NCBI RefSeq assembly: GCF_902488535.1
Contig: NZ_CABTWO010000005.1
Location: 1-64,000 of the forward strand
DNA from: an uncultured Mobiluncus sp.
GTDB taxonomy: Bacteria; Actinomycetota; Actinomycetes; Actinomycetales; Actinomycetaceae
Direction of reading: 5' to 3'
DNA: 64,000 bases
Under the pieces are notes generated by a model. The model saw only the letters and a list, made by a program, of their open reading frames with translations, had not been told where the DNA came from and searched no databases. The position numbers and the translations under genes are program-made. This document shows positions 63,960 to 64,000 of the stretch, piece after piece. Each line of letters begins with the position of its first letter. The first letter of the stretch is position 1.

Positions 63960-64000
63960 ATGGACGCAGACAAATTTGATACGTTATTAGCGCCCGGCGC
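63960..64000 (+). CDS. Start of a gene cut by the window end
   Basis: ATG at 63960 after GAGGGA reads MDADKFDTLLAPG, then the sequence ends. Too short to assign. Confidence 0.4.
   Translation, partial: MDADKFDTLLAPG

Overview
The window looks like the chromosome of a moderately GC-rich actinobacterium of the Actinomycetaceae. A Mobiluncus-like organism is my best guess from gene content and order; this is inference, because no 16S gene or other decisive marker is present. Supporting signs are a WhiB-family gene, actinobacterial LexA boxes of the form CGAAC-N4-GTTCG, a translational ileS T-box with an ultrashort stem I, GuaB3, the HelD/HelR helicase, and the order recA-recX-cinA-miaB-miaA-ybjN-hflX-dinG-lexA-lysM-nrdR.

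Region 1 (1-6.9 kb) is accessory. It holds an MFS transporter and divergent TetR regulator around a perfect palindromic operator, then two gene remnants joined by a deletion. Next come a HEPN-type Abi protein and a 752-residue ATPase with a zinc hook and a C-terminal RxxxE...H triad, which is an RloC-type anticodon nuclease. tRNA-Gly and tRNA-Pro genes and a cluster of palindromic repeats close the region. This is the most likely place for a little-described defence module.

Region 2 (6.9-14.8 kb) is mostly housekeeping: a lipid kinase, PurU, a membrane-anchored protein with a sharp internal composition change, TsaD, an RNA methyltransferase, CIRCE-controlled groES without groEL, a dimethylargininase and a Wbl protein. 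Region 3 (15-24.3 kb) is one co-oriented run: guaB, an exonuclease, a queuosine-precursor transporter, tgt, guaB3 and cydDC. Region 4 (24.5-34.3 kb) has a secreted neutral ceramidase homologue, a YjbR protein, a DUF2975/XRE pair with an operator over its promoter, ileS with its T-box, a kinase-phosphatase fusion and an aldo/keto reductase.

Region 5 (34.3-43.8 kb) holds two MFS transporters, a small membrane protein, an RNA uracil methyltransferase, a proline-iminopeptidase-like hydrolase, and a complete zinc regulon (Zur divergent from znuA-znuC-znuB, with an extreme His-rich ZnuA loop). Region 6 (43.8-58.1 kb) starts with a coiled-coil protein of unknown function and continues into an SOS and tRNA-modification neighbourhood. 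recA, lexA and a LysM division-inhibitor-like gene all carry LexA boxes. Region 7 (58.1-64 kb) encodes an acyl-CoA ligase, SerA, a HelD-family ATPase and the first codons of one more gene.

Many long antisense reading frames exist opposite real genes (for example 823 codons opposite ileS). I treat them as composition artefacts.
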